Shown here one piece after another: positions 1-8,610 of a stretch of DNA of 64,000 bases (position 1 is the stretch's first letter; each line of letters opens with the position of its first letter). The position numbers and the translations under genes are program-made. The notes under the pieces are model-generated. The model had not been told where the DNA came from. It worked only from the letters and a program-made list of their open reading frames with translations, and made no database searches. Origin of the DNA: Arthrobacter sp. Bi26 (GTDB taxonomy: Bacteria; Actinomycetota; Actinomycetes; Actinomycetales; Micrococcaceae); contig NZ_CAKKMF010000003.1 of the NCBI RefSeq assembly GCF_918697925.1, forward strand, positions 40,821 to 104,820. Reading direction: 5' to 3'.

Positions 1-1299
1 GACCTCGTCGCCGACCTCAGGGAGGACGACGGCGCCGCGCGAGGCGCCGGCCCCCGCCTGGACGGTGCGCGCCCACCAACTCTCGTAGGTGTCGGAGAGG
101 ACCGGAAACTTCACCTTGACCCGGCCTTGGTTCTCCGGGTCCTTCGCGGCGGTCACCACGGCGTTGACGACGCCGGGAACTGCAGCCCTGCCGTTCCCAC
201 CGGCCGCGACTCCGTAGAGGGAACGCTCGGACTCATGGCTCACGGCGAACGTCGTGAGGTATCCGGTGTCGGGGCTGAAATCGTGCCGGGAGGAGCTCAG
301 CGTGTAGCTCCCGTCGAAGGGCTTCCCGGCCCCATTCAGGGTGACTGCAGCACCGGCCCGCAGCTGGGGGTTTCCGCGGGCCACACCTTCCAGTTCAGCG
401 AACGCGCCGCTCAGTCGGGAGGCGAGGGCCGCTGCGGTGGCGTCGCACTGTGCCGCCTGCTCGAACGCTGTAGCCGGAGCCACGTACCGCGGGCTATCGA
501 ACTTCTTGGCGAGGGCAACCGGGGTCACCTCGGGGAGCTTGGCGCTGCGGGTCGTTGCCGGGGCGACGGAAACGATGGCCCGTTTCGCAGCAACGTCCCA
601 GCCCCTGACCTCCACATCGGGGACCTGGTCGGCGGAGGTGACCGTGCCCCGCAGGGACACAAGGTTCACTCCCCGTTGGAGCACCAGGGGCTCGTTCCTC
701 GCCCCGCCGGCATCCGGCGGGGCTGTTGCCGCATCCGTCGACGCGGTGAAGTGCATCGCGCCGCCGGACACGGAAAGGACCACACCAGACTCGACGGCCA
801 GCCTGTGCAGGAAGTCCCAGTCGCTGATGCCGTCCTGTGCCACATGCTGCAGCACGGGGCCTTTGGCGTCGATCGTGCCCGCCTTGATTCCGGCGCGCTG
901 GGCCACCTTGCGGACGATGTCCGCGGCGGTGCTCTGCAGGTAGGCCTCAACGCGGCGTCCCCGGAACAGCCGGTGGGAATGGTCCAGGCCTCGGACGATT
1001 GTGTACAGGCCGTCGTGGTCCATTTCCGTTTCGAGGGCAGTGACCTCACCGGAGAGCAGGGGCACCGGGCCTCCGGGGCCGCTTTGTTGGACGAGCAGCT
1101 TGACGGGCGCCCCGATGCTGATCCCTGCCTTGTCCAGCACTGTGGAGTACTCATCACTGAAGCGGAGCAGGAACAGGTCCGGAACGTTACTGCTGTCGTC
1201 GACGTAGCCCGAAACCAGACGTGCGGCAATATCCGGGGGAAGCGGCTGCCCGGCGACTTCCACCAGCAGCATGTTGCTGAATTCTTCACCGTGCGCCAC
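1..1299 (-). CDS. eCIS spike protein, VgrG/gp27-gp5-like (Afp8/Pvc8 type), 3' end cut by window
   Basis: Forms the trimeric central spike under the tail tube of a contractile injection system. The reading frame is open from a GTG at 1299 (RBS GGGAGGTGAT just upstream) to the window edge, giving 433 residues without a stop. The N-terminal two thirds is gp27-like, and the last ~45 visible residues begin the gp5 OB-fold (GRVKVKFP, ESWWARTVQAG, GAVVLPEVGDEV), the usual VgrG/Afp8 order. The start overlaps the LysM gene by 14 nt, so translation is probably coupled. No cargo or toxin extension can be judged because the C-terminus is missing. The opposite strand carries a long open frame that I treat as a GC-driven shadow. 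Confidence 0.88.
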   Translation of the reverse strand, partial: MAHGEEFSNMLLVEVAGQPLPPDIAARLVSGYVDDSSNVPDLFLLRFSDEYSTVLDKAGISIGAPVKLLVQQSGPGGPVPLLSGEVTALETEMDHDGLYTIVRGLDHSHRLFRGRRVEAYLQSTAADIVRKVAQRAGIKAGTIDAKGPVLQHVAQDGISDWDFLHRLAVESGVVLSVSGGAMHFTASTDAATAPPDAGGARNEPLVLQRGVNLVSLRGTVTSADQVPDVEVRGWDVAAKRAIVSVAPATTRSAKLPEVTPVALAKKFDSPRYVAPATAFEQAAQCDATAAALASRLSGAFAELEGVARGNPQLRAGAAVTLNGAGKPFDGSYTLSSSRHDFSPDTGYLTTFAVSHESERSLYGVAAGGNGRAAVPGVVNAVVTAAKDPENQGRVKVKFPVLSDTYESWWARTVQAGAGASRGAVVLPEVGDEV

Positions 1300-2131
1300 G
1301 GATCACCTCCCGTCCCTCGGCCGGGCCATCCCGCAGTGCCACGGACGGCAGCTCATTCACGGCGGGCAGCAGCACAGAGGTGCCGGACCGCAGCCGCATC
1401 GGATCATCAATGCGGTTGGCTGCCGCAACCGCCCGCCATAGAGATGCGTTTCCGTATTCGTTGTAGGCGATGCCGGCGAGAGTCTCACCCTCAATCAGGA
1501 CATGCACTCGTCGCGGCACCAGGCCGCCGGACGTCGGGTTCTGCTTTGGCGGATCACCCGCTATCTCTTCAAGCGCCACGGTGCAAGTGGCGCGCACGGG
1601 AACCCCTGCAGCCGTGAAGAGGGTGTATTTGACTTGCACGCTGGCGATATAGGACAGCGACCCCGTCAGCTGCCCCCAGCGGAACAGCACCCACGGCGGT
1701 GACCCCTTGTTCTGCTTCAGGGACGCCGGGGTGGGAGTGCAGCAGGAAAACAACTTTTCCACCCGCTTGACCACGGCGTCGTCCTGCTTCGCGGACGCGT
1801 CAAAAAACATCTCCAAGGAGAGCTTGGAGGGCATCGGCCCGTTGTACTGCGGCGGCCCCGCTTTCTTGTTGCCCTTGGCGGTCTGCCGGGTCCAGGAGGC
1901 CGCCTTGCCCAGCGTCAGCTCCTTCGGGTTGAACTGAAATTCAATCCTCCCCAGCTGGGGTCCGGCCTTGTCCAGCGAGCCGTCCTTTGACGGTTCGAAC
2001 AGTTCCAGGTACGCGTGGGAGAGCTTTAGTGCCGCCTCTCCGCCGGCGCCTGCAGGGCCGCCTGCGCTGGCAACGGCTGCAGGAGCGGCAGCGGTACTTG
2101 GCGCCCTGCCCGCTACCGCACTCGTGGTCAT
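1286..2131 (-). CDS. eCIS LysM tube-adaptor protein (Afp7/Pvc7-like)
   Basis: 281 residues. Links the end of the inner tube to the spike in eCIS particles. The N-terminal half carries the tube-family signature IEFQFNPKELTLG (about residues 63-75), and the C-terminal part has a LysM-type fold (RRVHVLIEGETLAGIAYNEYG, then SLWRAVAAANRIDDP, about 207-257). This fusion of a tube domain and LysM is the standard Afp7/gp53-like design. ATG at 2131 follows AAGGAGCC at good spacing. It lies 15 nt after the second tube gene and overlaps the spike gene by 14 nt, so it is part of one operon. Confidence 0.88.
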   Translation of the reverse strand: MTTSAVAGRAPSTAAAPAAVASAGGPAGAGGEAALKLSHAYLELFEPSKDGSLDKAGPQLGRIEFQFNPKELTLGKAASWTRQTAKGNKKAGPPQYNGPMPSKLSLEMFFDASAKQDDAVVKRVEKLFSCCTPTPASLKQNKGSPPWVLFRWGQLTGSLSYIASVQVKYTLFTAAGVPVRATCTVALEEIAGDPPKQNPTSGGLVPRRVHVLIEGETLAGIAYNEYGNASLWRAVAAANRIDDPMRLRSGTSVLLPAVNELPSVALRDGPAEGREVIRGAR

Positions 2132-2146
2132 GTCTGGCTCCTTCGG

Positions 2147-2581
2147 CTAGCGCGTCTTTGAAACAAAGCCATGGTGGGCGATCTCCAGCGTCTCCATGAC
2201 GACCTTCGGCTGGTCCGGGTTCAGCGACGGGCCCTTCCACCGCACGGGGACGACGTCGTAAAGCTCCCAGCCGGCGATCTTCCGGCCATTGCCGGTCATC
2301 GCCTCGATGATTCCCGTGCACCGGGTGTAGCCGGAGGCCATGTCCGCGAACCATTTGGCAATCTTTTCGGTGTCCCGTCCGAGCGGCCGGCTCAATGTGA
2401 TGTTGGGATATTTGAGCCGCGTGGGCAATTGCCAGATGAAGGAGTTGTTTCCGCCTTCCTCCCGGGACTCGATCACTACCTCACAGCCCAGTCCTTCGCA
2501 CGTGGTGAACGTTCCGAGATCCAGATTGTCCAGTGCCACGGTGTAGCGGACGCTGACCGCCGTATCCACATCCTCCAACAT
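2147..2581 (-). CDS. eCIS inner-tube protein, second paralogue (Afp5/Pvc5-like)
   Basis: 144 residues, of the phage tail-tube/Hcp-like family. eCIS clusters usually encode two or three tube paralogues. This one sits next to the LysM adaptor, as expected for the copy that ends the tube near the spike. Recognisable features are the VALDNLDLGTFTTCEGLGCE strand pattern near the N-terminus and the WELYDVVPVRWKGPSL segment near the C-terminus. ATG at 2581 is preceded by GAGGAAGATC. It lies 8 nt downstream of the low-complexity gene at 2590 and 15 nt upstream of the LysM gene. Confidence 0.88.
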   Translation of the reverse strand: MLEDVDTAVSVRYTVALDNLDLGTFTTCEGLGCEVVIESREEGGNNSFIWQLPTRLKYPNITLSRPLGRDTEKIAKWFADMASGYTRCTGIIEAMTGNGRKIAGWELYDVVPVRWKGPSLNPDQPKVVMETLEIAHHGFVSKTR

Positions 2582-2589
2582 GATCTTCC

Positions 2590-5520
2590 TCAGTTCGTGT
2601 CTGTCCGCAGACCGCGGCGCTCGCGGTCCAGCAGCATTTCGGCCTTGATGCGCCGGATCAGCGGTCCGGCAAGCCGCTTGGCGAGATCCTCAAGCTGTTC
2701 AGGCGTCGCCCCGGCCGGGATGCCCGACGCCGTTGCTCCCCTCACTGCCGGTCCTTGCTCCGCCGATCCGGCCGGACCGGCGTCCGTGCCGCCCTGGACC
2801 GCTACGCCGCCATCGGCCTCCCCCGGCCCGCTGGCGGCCCGTGCCGGAACGACCGGCGCAGCCGCCGCAGAATCACTCCCCGGGAGCCCGGTCTCCCGCT
2901 GAACGGCTTCACCGCCCTCGTCCCGCTGCGGCGACGGAGAGGCGAGACTCAGGATTGCATCTTGTGGCCTGTCCGATCCGGATTCGAAGGCCGCGTGGGC
3001 TCCCGGGCCCGTCGGGATCGCCGTGAACGATGTGTTCGAAAAATATCCCAATGTCGCCGTACGTTCCGGCGTCGAACCGACGGTTCCGGGAACCGGGCCC
3101 GCGGAGGCGCTCAAGCGTTGCAGGCGGGCCGGCTGTTCTCCGCCATGTGGTGGCGTAGGCGGGACGGTGAGCACTTGCGTCGGAGGCGCCGACCCGGCCG
3201 GGAAGCCGGTTGCTGCCGCGTCCAATGGGCGCGTTCCCTCTGCTGAATATCGCTCCACTGAAATCGTCCGCTGAATGACTCTTCCGACGGCGGCGCTCAG
3301 TCCGGGTGGGGCGTCCGGTTCTGCGCCGGGGGCAGCATCGGCCAGAAAGCCAGATTCCGTCCGGGGGCCGGAGTCCCCCTCGATGCCGAGGCCATTGTCG
3401 GATTCAGATGGCATGTCGGCCGTTGGAGCGAATGCCGTTGCCGCGGCGGCGACACCCTGTTGGCCCTCATCGGGCCAGGCAGTGTTCGCCGGTGAGTGTG
3501 CTGGCCTAGTTGCCGCTGGCAGCGTCAAGGCCCGAGCCTGGGCGCGCGGCGCGGGCGCCGCTACGGGCAGGGCAGTCAGCCGTTGCCAGGTATCCGTGGC
3601 CGGTCCCGGGCCGGCAGCGGGGACAATCCGTAGGACAACCGGTCCGACTGAGGTGGGGATTGCCCGGGTCTGCAGCTCGGCTGCCGGCTTGGCGGTGCGC
3701 TGGATCCCGAGGGAGCCATGCGGAGAGGATGACGGGTCAGTTGTCGGTTTCACGGCTCCGGTTTGGCCGCTGGCTCGTGGCTCGTCGGAGGACCATTCCG
3801 CGCTCTGACCCTGGACCGGAGCAAGGGCGGCGGCGGGGGCGGCCAGTTCCTCCGCGGTCAGTTCCTCCGCGTGCGGGGCCGTTTCGGCTGGGGAATCGTC
3901 CGAGAGACTGCGTTGAACTGAGGGGCTGCCGGCTGGCATGGCCTGTTGGCCCGTGGCAGGACCAAGTACAAGTGGAAGCGGGGCGGCTGCGGGCCGCTCA
4001 TCGACCCGCGGTATGTCGGGATGAATTGTCAGGGCGGGCTCGGGAGGCCCGTTCACAGGCCGGGCTGCTTCACGCACCGCGGAGGAGGACACCGCTGGGG
4101 AAGACAGAGCCGGGAAAGACACCGCGCCGAAAGTCTCCAGGGAATCCGAACCGTGACCGGCGTCAGTGACATTGGACAGGAGGTCGACGGCGTGCCCGGA
4201 ACGGGAGACGACCGGCATGCTTGCCGGGTTTCCTTCAGTGGTGCGGGGTGCCGGATCATTCGCACCGGGATGACTGTCCCCTGCCCGGTCAATTGCTCCG
4301 GCAGACCCAGTGGCCGAGAGCGGCGGCGCGGACCCGTCGTCCGGAGCCGGGGCATCGTCCGCCGGCGGGGAGACAGTCGCTGTTGTTGTCCCGGCGTCAG
4401 CCCACGGGGCTGGCTCGCCAATCCCGGGGTCCGGCGCCCCGGTGGAATCGAGGCTCGGCGGATCTGAAGGTACTGCGGACGTGGTCGCGGGTCCGGGGGC
4501 CGTTCCTCCTCCATTACCCGGAAGGGTCGCGTCAACGGCGTCAGGAGCACTGGCGCCCCGAATGCTGGCGTCAGCCGCCGGTGGAACCACGGGCGCACCA
4601 GCGGTTTCGGGGGTTGACGTCCGCTGGACCGGCAAGGGGAAGGAACCGGGACGAGAATCGGGGAAGACATCGGGAGCGGTCCCGGGGCAAAACTCCGGTG
4701 TCGCGGCCAGCTCCGAAAACGACAGTGGCATGCCGAGCCCCAGCCTTGGCGGGTGAGGCGCTTGCCGGAATGACGGCGAAGAGTCCGCCGGGGTCGAAGC
4801 CCGCTGCACAGCCGGTGCCGACGGCAGTGGAACGTACGTCGCACTTCCGTCAGAGGTGCTGCCGTCGGTGGACCTGGTGCGGGACGGGCCGGAGGGCTCC
4901 CCGCGCGAAACCGGTGCGGACACCGATGGGCCCGGGGATGAACCCGGAGACTGCAGTGGCGCCGCATCGACATGCAGCACAGGAAAGGCGTCCGGTGCCG
5001 CCGCGGTAAGGGAAAGGCCATCCAGGGTTCCACTGGCCTGGGGGTCGCCGTCCGGCCAACCGCCATCCTGCCAATCGCCGCCCAGCTGGTTGCCGCCCTG
5101 TGTGCCGCCGTCGGTCCCGGCGCGCTGGATCGTCGGCATGCCGCCAAGCCTGCCCGGCACCGGCCGGACGTGTGGCGCCGGAGGCGGCAACAGTGTCATC
5201 TCCACTGAGGGCGCAGTGTAGCCGCCGGAGCCCGGATCGGGACCGCCGCCGTCGACGTCGATAACGCCTGCCGGCGCCTGTGTGCTGACCAGGTGGGTCA
5301 TGGGTCCGGTGAAGGACGGATCGCCCCATGAGGCGAGGGAGCCGGTGAAATGGTCCGGGTCCGACGTCAGCTGAATGCTGCCGGCACTGCGCTGCAGCGG
5401 CGGCAGGAAAGCCCAGCCGGCGGGCGCAATCCGGGGCTCAGCAGCCGCGGGTGCTGCCGCTTCGCGCGGTTCCTGGCCGGGCGGGGGCTCGGGCCGCTCC
5501 CGTTGCCAAGGCCACCGCAT
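2590..5520 (-). CDS. Low-complexity Pro/Ala/Ser-rich eCIS protein with repeated xQR motifs
   Basis: 976 residues, almost all low complexity (Pro, Ala, Ser, Gly, Asp) and probably disordered. Two short stretches look structured: the N-terminal ~60 residues (WAFLPPLQRSAGSIQLTSDP, then SLASWGDPSFTGPMTHLV) and the last ~45 (TPEQLEDLAKRLAGPLIRRI, then MLLDRERRG), a helical amphipathic tail. Between them the tripeptide [VIL]QR recurs about eight times at wide intervals (TIQRAG, AVQRAS, PVQRTS, SVQRSL, GIQRTA, VIQRTI, RLQRLS, AVQRET). It is embedded between tube and DUF6760 genes with 3-9 nt gaps, so it belongs to the particle operon. A long linker of this kind at this position could be a tape-measure or length-control protein or a tether. 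I do not recognise a defined family and assign no function. Confidence 0.75.
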   Translation of the reverse strand: MRWPWQRERPEPPPGQEPREAAAPAAAEPRIAPAGWAFLPPLQRSAGSIQLTSDPDHFTGSLASWGDPSFTGPMTHLVSTQAPAGVIDVDGGGPDPGSGGYTAPSVEMTLLPPPAPHVRPVPGRLGGMPTIQRAGTDGGTQGGNQLGGDWQDGGWPDGDPQASGTLDGLSLTAAAPDAFPVLHVDAAPLQSPGSSPGPSVSAPVSRGEPSGPSRTRSTDGSTSDGSATYVPLPSAPAVQRASTPADSSPSFRQAPHPPRLGLGMPLSFSELAATPEFCPGTAPDVFPDSRPGSFPLPVQRTSTPETAGAPVVPPAADASIRGASAPDAVDATLPGNGGGTAPGPATTSAVPSDPPSLDSTGAPDPGIGEPAPWADAGTTTATVSPPADDAPAPDDGSAPPLSATGSAGAIDRAGDSHPGANDPAPRTTEGNPASMPVVSRSGHAVDLLSNVTDAGHGSDSLETFGAVSFPALSSPAVSSSAVREAARPVNGPPEPALTIHPDIPRVDERPAAAPLPLVLGPATGQQAMPAGSPSVQRSLSDDSPAETAPHAEELTAEELAAPAAALAPVQGQSAEWSSDEPRASGQTGAVKPTTDPSSSPHGSLGIQRTAKPAAELQTRAIPTSVGPVVLRIVPAAGPGPATDTWQRLTALPVAAPAPRAQARALTLPAATRPAHSPANTAWPDEGQQGVAAAATAFAPTADMPSESDNGLGIEGDSGPRTESGFLADAAPGAEPDAPPGLSAAVGRVIQRTISVERYSAEGTRPLDAAATGFPAGSAPPTQVLTVPPTPPHGGEQPARLQRLSASAGPVPGTVGSTPERTATLGYFSNTSFTAIPTGPGAHAAFESGSDRPQDAILSLASPSPQRDEGGEAVQRETGLPGSDSAAAAPVVPARAASGPGEADGGVAVQGGTDAGPAGSAEQGPAVRGATASGIPAGATPEQLEDLAKRLAGPLIRRIKAEMLLDRERRGLRTDTN

Positions 5521-5523
5521 GGT

Positions 5524-5682
5524 TCACCGTTCCTGGGTCAGGCGCGTGTTGATTGCCGCTATCTCCCGGACATAGCGAAGCCGTTGGCCGTGTTCCAGAT
5601 CCAGAATGTCATCCAGGGGCCAGTGGAAGTGATAGGCCACGTACGACACCTCCTCGTAGATCCGGTCCGGCGTGTACGTCAT
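5524..5682 (-). CDS. DUF6760 family small eCIS protein
   Basis: 52 residues. Matches the short DUF6760-type protein that is common in actinobacterial eCIS operons (PDRIYEEVSYVAYHFHWPLD, then ILDLEHGQRLRYVREIAAIN). The open frame extends upstream to 5742, but the ATG at 5682 is the better start: it has GGGGGAAT in front and overlaps the stop of the preceding gene as ATGA. The role is unknown. It may be a small chaperone or assembly factor, because it always travels with the gp41-like gene in such clusters (family knowledge, not shown here). Confidence 0.8.
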   Translation of the reverse strand: MTYTPDRIYEEVSYVAYHFHWPLDDILDLEHGQRLRYVREIAAINTRLTQER

Positions 5683-6143
5683 GATTCCCCCAGGCGGCCA
5701 CCGGCGAGGTCGGCGGTAAAACGGTGGGAGCATTCCGGGCACGTAACAGCGATCCGGGTATGGCCCTCGGCATTGATCCGCCGATAGAAGTCCTGAAGGA
5801 ATGCGACGTCGGAGGCGAACATGTTTTCCACGACGGCAGAGGTCACAGCCCCCAGCGTGCCCAGGGAGGTGATCACCCTGCCCAGAAGGACCACGGTCGT
5901 ATACGCCGCATTCTCCTGGACGCGGGCGTCATAGAGCGGCAGCAGTTCGTCCCGTGCGGTCGCCAGCCGCATGACGCCGGATTTGTGGACGGTCCCGTCC
6001 TGGTCCACGTAGCCGCGGGGAAGCTCGAAGCTGAACTCGGTACGGAGCGGCTGACGTCCCTTGTCCGGCCTCCTGTCAGCCGGGACGCCGGGGGCATCGG
6101 CCTCCGGGTCCGGCATCACCACCGCACCATGTGTCCGCTGCAT
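5679..6143 (-). CDS. gp41-like phage tail assembly protein of the eCIS
   Basis: 154 residues from the ATG at 6143, which overlaps the tube stop as TGATG. A GTG three bases earlier is an alternative. The core resembles the phage tail assembly / T4-like baseplate-associated protein family of eCIS loci (TEFSFELPRGYVDQDGTVHK, LPLYDARVQENAAYTTVVLL, VTSAVVENMFASDVAFLQDF). The C-terminus has a CPECSH motif that looks like half of a zinc knuckle. It probably helps load or assemble tube or baseplate parts, by analogy. It lies between the main tube gene and the DUF6760 gene with overlapping stop/start codons on both sides. Confidence 0.78.
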   Translation of the reverse strand: MQRTHGAVVMPDPEADAPGVPADRRPDKGRQPLRTEFSFELPRGYVDQDGTVHKSGVMRLATARDELLPLYDARVQENAAYTTVVLLGRVITSLGTLGAVTSAVVENMFASDVAFLQDFYRRINAEGHTRIAVTCPECSHRFTADLAGGRLGES

Positions 6144-6586
6144 CACGAGATAGTGGATTCGTCGTAGCAGATGACGAACTTCTCTGTGGCCTGCTCCGTG
6201 GCGCCAGCCTTCAGGGAATTCAGTTCGACGCTCTTCACCCAGCAGTTGACGAAGTTATAGGTTTTCAGCGTCTCCCCTTTGTAGTCCAGGAGTGAGACGG
6301 CGGCAGTCTTGCGGGCCCCGGCGACGTCGCCCTCCATGACTTTCTTGAGCCAGTCGGTCACGGTTTTGCTTTCGGTCAGTCCCCTGGTGACCGTCAGCTC
6401 GCCCGCTTTCGGCCGGCCGATGAGCTGGCGGACGACGTATTTGCCGTCCTTCGTCTGCTGCTTCAGTTCGATCTTGTCGACCTCGGTCTTGAGGCCGCTC
6501 ACCTCGATCACCCTCGGCACTTCGATGCCGTCAATCGTGACGGTGAATCCGTTCGCTGATGAGTTGTCAAAATCGCCGAGGGCCAT
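6143..6586 (-). CDS. eCIS main inner-tube protein (Afp1/Pvc1-like)
   Basis: 147 residues. Hexamerises into the tube that the sheath drives into the target. Family hallmarks are GFTVTIDGIEVPRVIEVSGL near the N-terminus, the LIGRPKAGELTVTRGLTESK segment, and WVKSVELNSLKAGATEQATE near the end, all typical of T4 gp19/Hcp-like tail tubes. ATG at 6586 is preceded by AAGGAGCAAGACC. It starts 24 nt after the sheath stop, the conserved sheath-then-tube order. Confidence 0.92.
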   Translation of the reverse strand: MALGDFDNSSANGFTVTIDGIEVPRVIEVSGLKTEVDKIELKQQTKDGKYVVRQLIGRPKAGELTVTRGLTESKTVTDWLKKVMEGDVAGARKTAAVSLLDYKGETLKTYNFVNCWVKSVELNSLKAGATEQATEKFVICYDESTIS

Positions 6587-6610
6587 GGTCTTGCTCCTTT
6601 TGAACTGGGA

Positions 6611-8167
6611 TTACTCGCTCACGAGGCTGGTGCCGCCGGAGAACTGGGACAGCTGGAAAATGACGAACTCGGCCGGCTTGACCGGGGCCACGCCTATCTG
6701 GCAGACCACCTGTCCAGCGTCGATGCCCTCGGCCGGGTTGGTCTCTTCGTCGCACTTGACGAAGAACGCCTGTTCGGGTGTGAGCCCGAAGAGGGCGCCC
6801 TTGCGCCATTCGTTGGTCAGGAAGGCGCTGATGGTGCGGCGGATGCGCGCCCACAGGGCAGGGTCGTTCGGCTCGAAGACTGCCCATTGGGTGCCCTGCA
6901 GGATGGACTCCTCCAGGTAGTTGAAGAGGCGGCGGACGTTCAGGTACCGCCATTCGGCGTCGCTGGACATGGTGCGTGCTCCCCAGACGCGGATGCCGCG
7001 GCCAGGAAAAGTGCGGATGCAGTTGACGCCGATGGGGTTCAGCAGTTCCTGTTCCGTCTTGGTGATCTGGGTCTGCAGGCTGGTGACGCCGCGGATCACC
7101 TCGTTCGCGGGCGCCTTGTGGACGCCGCGGGTGTCATCGTTGCGGGCCCAGACGCCGGCCATGTGGCCCGACGGCGGAATGAACCGGTTCGTTCCGGTGC
7201 TGGGGTCGAACGCCTTCACCCACGGCCAGTAGAGTGCCGCGAACTTGGAGTCATAGCCGCCGCCGTCCATGCGCCAGTTCTTGATCTGCTGGGCGTTGAG
7301 GTTGGGCGGCGGGTCGATGATGGCGATGCGGTCCCCCATCAGCTCGCAGTGGGCAATGGCGGCGAGCTGCACGGCTTTGACGGTTTCCAGATCGATGGCG
7401 CCTTGCTCGTAGGCGGCCAGGAGGTCCGGCACGGCCACCATGGTCACTTCGTCGACGGCCTCGAGGCCGCTGAATCCGGTGCGGTCGGCGGCATCGCCGA
7501 CGTAGTCGTCCACGTTCAGCTTGTCAGTTGTTGGCGGTTCAGGCTCAGGCTCCGGTGCGACCAGCTGGATGGTCCCCTTGTCCGGTTTGACGAGGGCACC
7601 GCCTGTGGCAATCTCCTCAATGGTGACGATCTTCGATTCGGCGCTGATCTTGGTGGCGACGTTATTGTTGCCACGTTTGGTGGTGACGTTGTCCCAGACC
7701 TCGGGCGGCTTGCCCTCCACCGTTATGACGATCTTGAACTGGTCCTCGGACGGATTTTCACCCCCTGGGTCGGCAATTTCGACCGTTACAGGCTTGGGGT
7801 TGGCTGCCGTGGACTTGGCGGTCACGCGGTATCCGGCGAATTCGGCCGTCGGGGACGCCGTCACTGCCTTTGGCTGTTGCTTCGGTTTGTCCTCCCGCGC
7901 TCCGTCGGCGCCGATGCGCACCACGTAGCAATTCCCTCCGCCGTTGAGGAAGTAGCCGTAGACGGCATGGGCAAGGTACGAGCCTGGGACGAAGTCCCCA
8001 AAGGTGTCGGAGAACTGGGTCCAGTTGGACACTAGGGTTGGTTCATTGTCCGGACCCTTGGCGGCAAGCCCGACGAATGCAGCGACTGCCGTGCCTACTC
8101 CCTCGATTGGACGAGTGCCCGCTCCGACCTCGTTTACATACACACCTGGCGAAAGATAGTTCGGCAT
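6611..8167 (-). CDS. eCIS tail sheath protein (Afp2-4/Pvc2-4-like)
   Basis: 518 residues. The contractile sheath around the inner tube. The N-terminus PNYLSPGVYVNEVGAGTRPI is the classic tail-sheath start. The C-terminal third carries the conserved sheath domain (GIRVWGARTMSSDAEWRYLN, RRLFNYLEESILQGTQWAVF, LWARIRRTISAFLTNEWRKG). Residues ~105-225 are a charged, strand-rich insertion that probably forms the surface-exposed domain. Only one sheath gene is visible, whereas Afp has three. ATG at 8167 has GAGGAGA at 5 nt. It is the first gene of the structural block, and the 443-bp gap upstream probably holds its promoter. Confidence 0.93.
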   Translation of the reverse strand: MPNYLSPGVYVNEVGAGTRPIEGVGTAVAAFVGLAAKGPDNEPTLVSNWTQFSDTFGDFVPGSYLAHAVYGYFLNGGGNCYVVRIGADGAREDKPKQQPKAVTASPTAEFAGYRVTAKSTAANPKPVTVEIADPGGENPSEDQFKIVITVEGKPPEVWDNVTTKRGNNNVATKISAESKIVTIEEIATGGALVKPDKGTIQLVAPEPEPEPPTTDKLNVDDYVGDAADRTGFSGLEAVDEVTMVAVPDLLAAYEQGAIDLETVKAVQLAAIAHCELMGDRIAIIDPPPNLNAQQIKNWRMDGGGYDSKFAALYWPWVKAFDPSTGTNRFIPPSGHMAGVWARNDDTRGVHKAPANEVIRGVTSLQTQITKTEQELLNPIGVNCIRTFPGRGIRVWGARTMSSDAEWRYLNVRRLFNYLEESILQGTQWAVFEPNDPALWARIRRTISAFLTNEWRKGALFGLTPEQAFFVKCDEETNPAEGIDAGQVVCQIGVAPVKPAEFVIFQLSQFSGGTSLVSE

Positions 8168-8610
8168 TTTGTCTCCTCAGTGAACCCAAAACGTGGTTCA
8201 AGGGTCCCGCGGAGGCGTGTGCGGCGGTACGGCTATCTGGATGCGCTCATGGGAAGGGTGGAGTGCACGAAGGGGCAGAATCGGGGCCGCTCGGTTGGTA
8301 GCAAGGACGATGGCTTGCCGTGCTCTGATTTCATCTCTTGCCCTCGGCCCCGATCCGGACGACGAAGCACTCGGCATGTTGCATTCTCGAAGACCCCGAC
8401 GTTGGGTCCCAGCCTGATCCGGAGTTGAGGGAGCCGATACGTCCGGCTGTATGCCTAGTGCGGAAGCTATTCGTGCCGATCAGACACTGACGGTTGTGCC
8501 GTCCTCGTGTTTACTGATCGCAGGGTGGCGCCCGCCTTCTACGCAACTGACAGCGGGATCGAGGGCCGCGCACTGGAATGATTCCACTACTAGGACGGTC
8601 GAGGCGGACT
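8168..8610. other. 443-bp gap between putative cargo gene and sheath gene
   Basis: No convincing gene on either strand. The open frames here are short, lack ribosome sites and resemble nothing I know. The base composition is more even than in the flanking particle genes. The stretch should hold the promoter of the sheath-to-spike block on the minus strand, although I could not pick a clear -35/-10 pair. A short minus-strand frame (8480-8758) runs over the end of the cargo gene and I treat it as chance. Confidence 0.5.

Noticed and set aside
127..1617. Long plus-strand open frame opposite the spike gene
   Set aside because: Shadow of the GC-rich minus-strand spike and LysM genes; the minus-strand frame gives clear gp27/gp5 motifs and a ribosome site.
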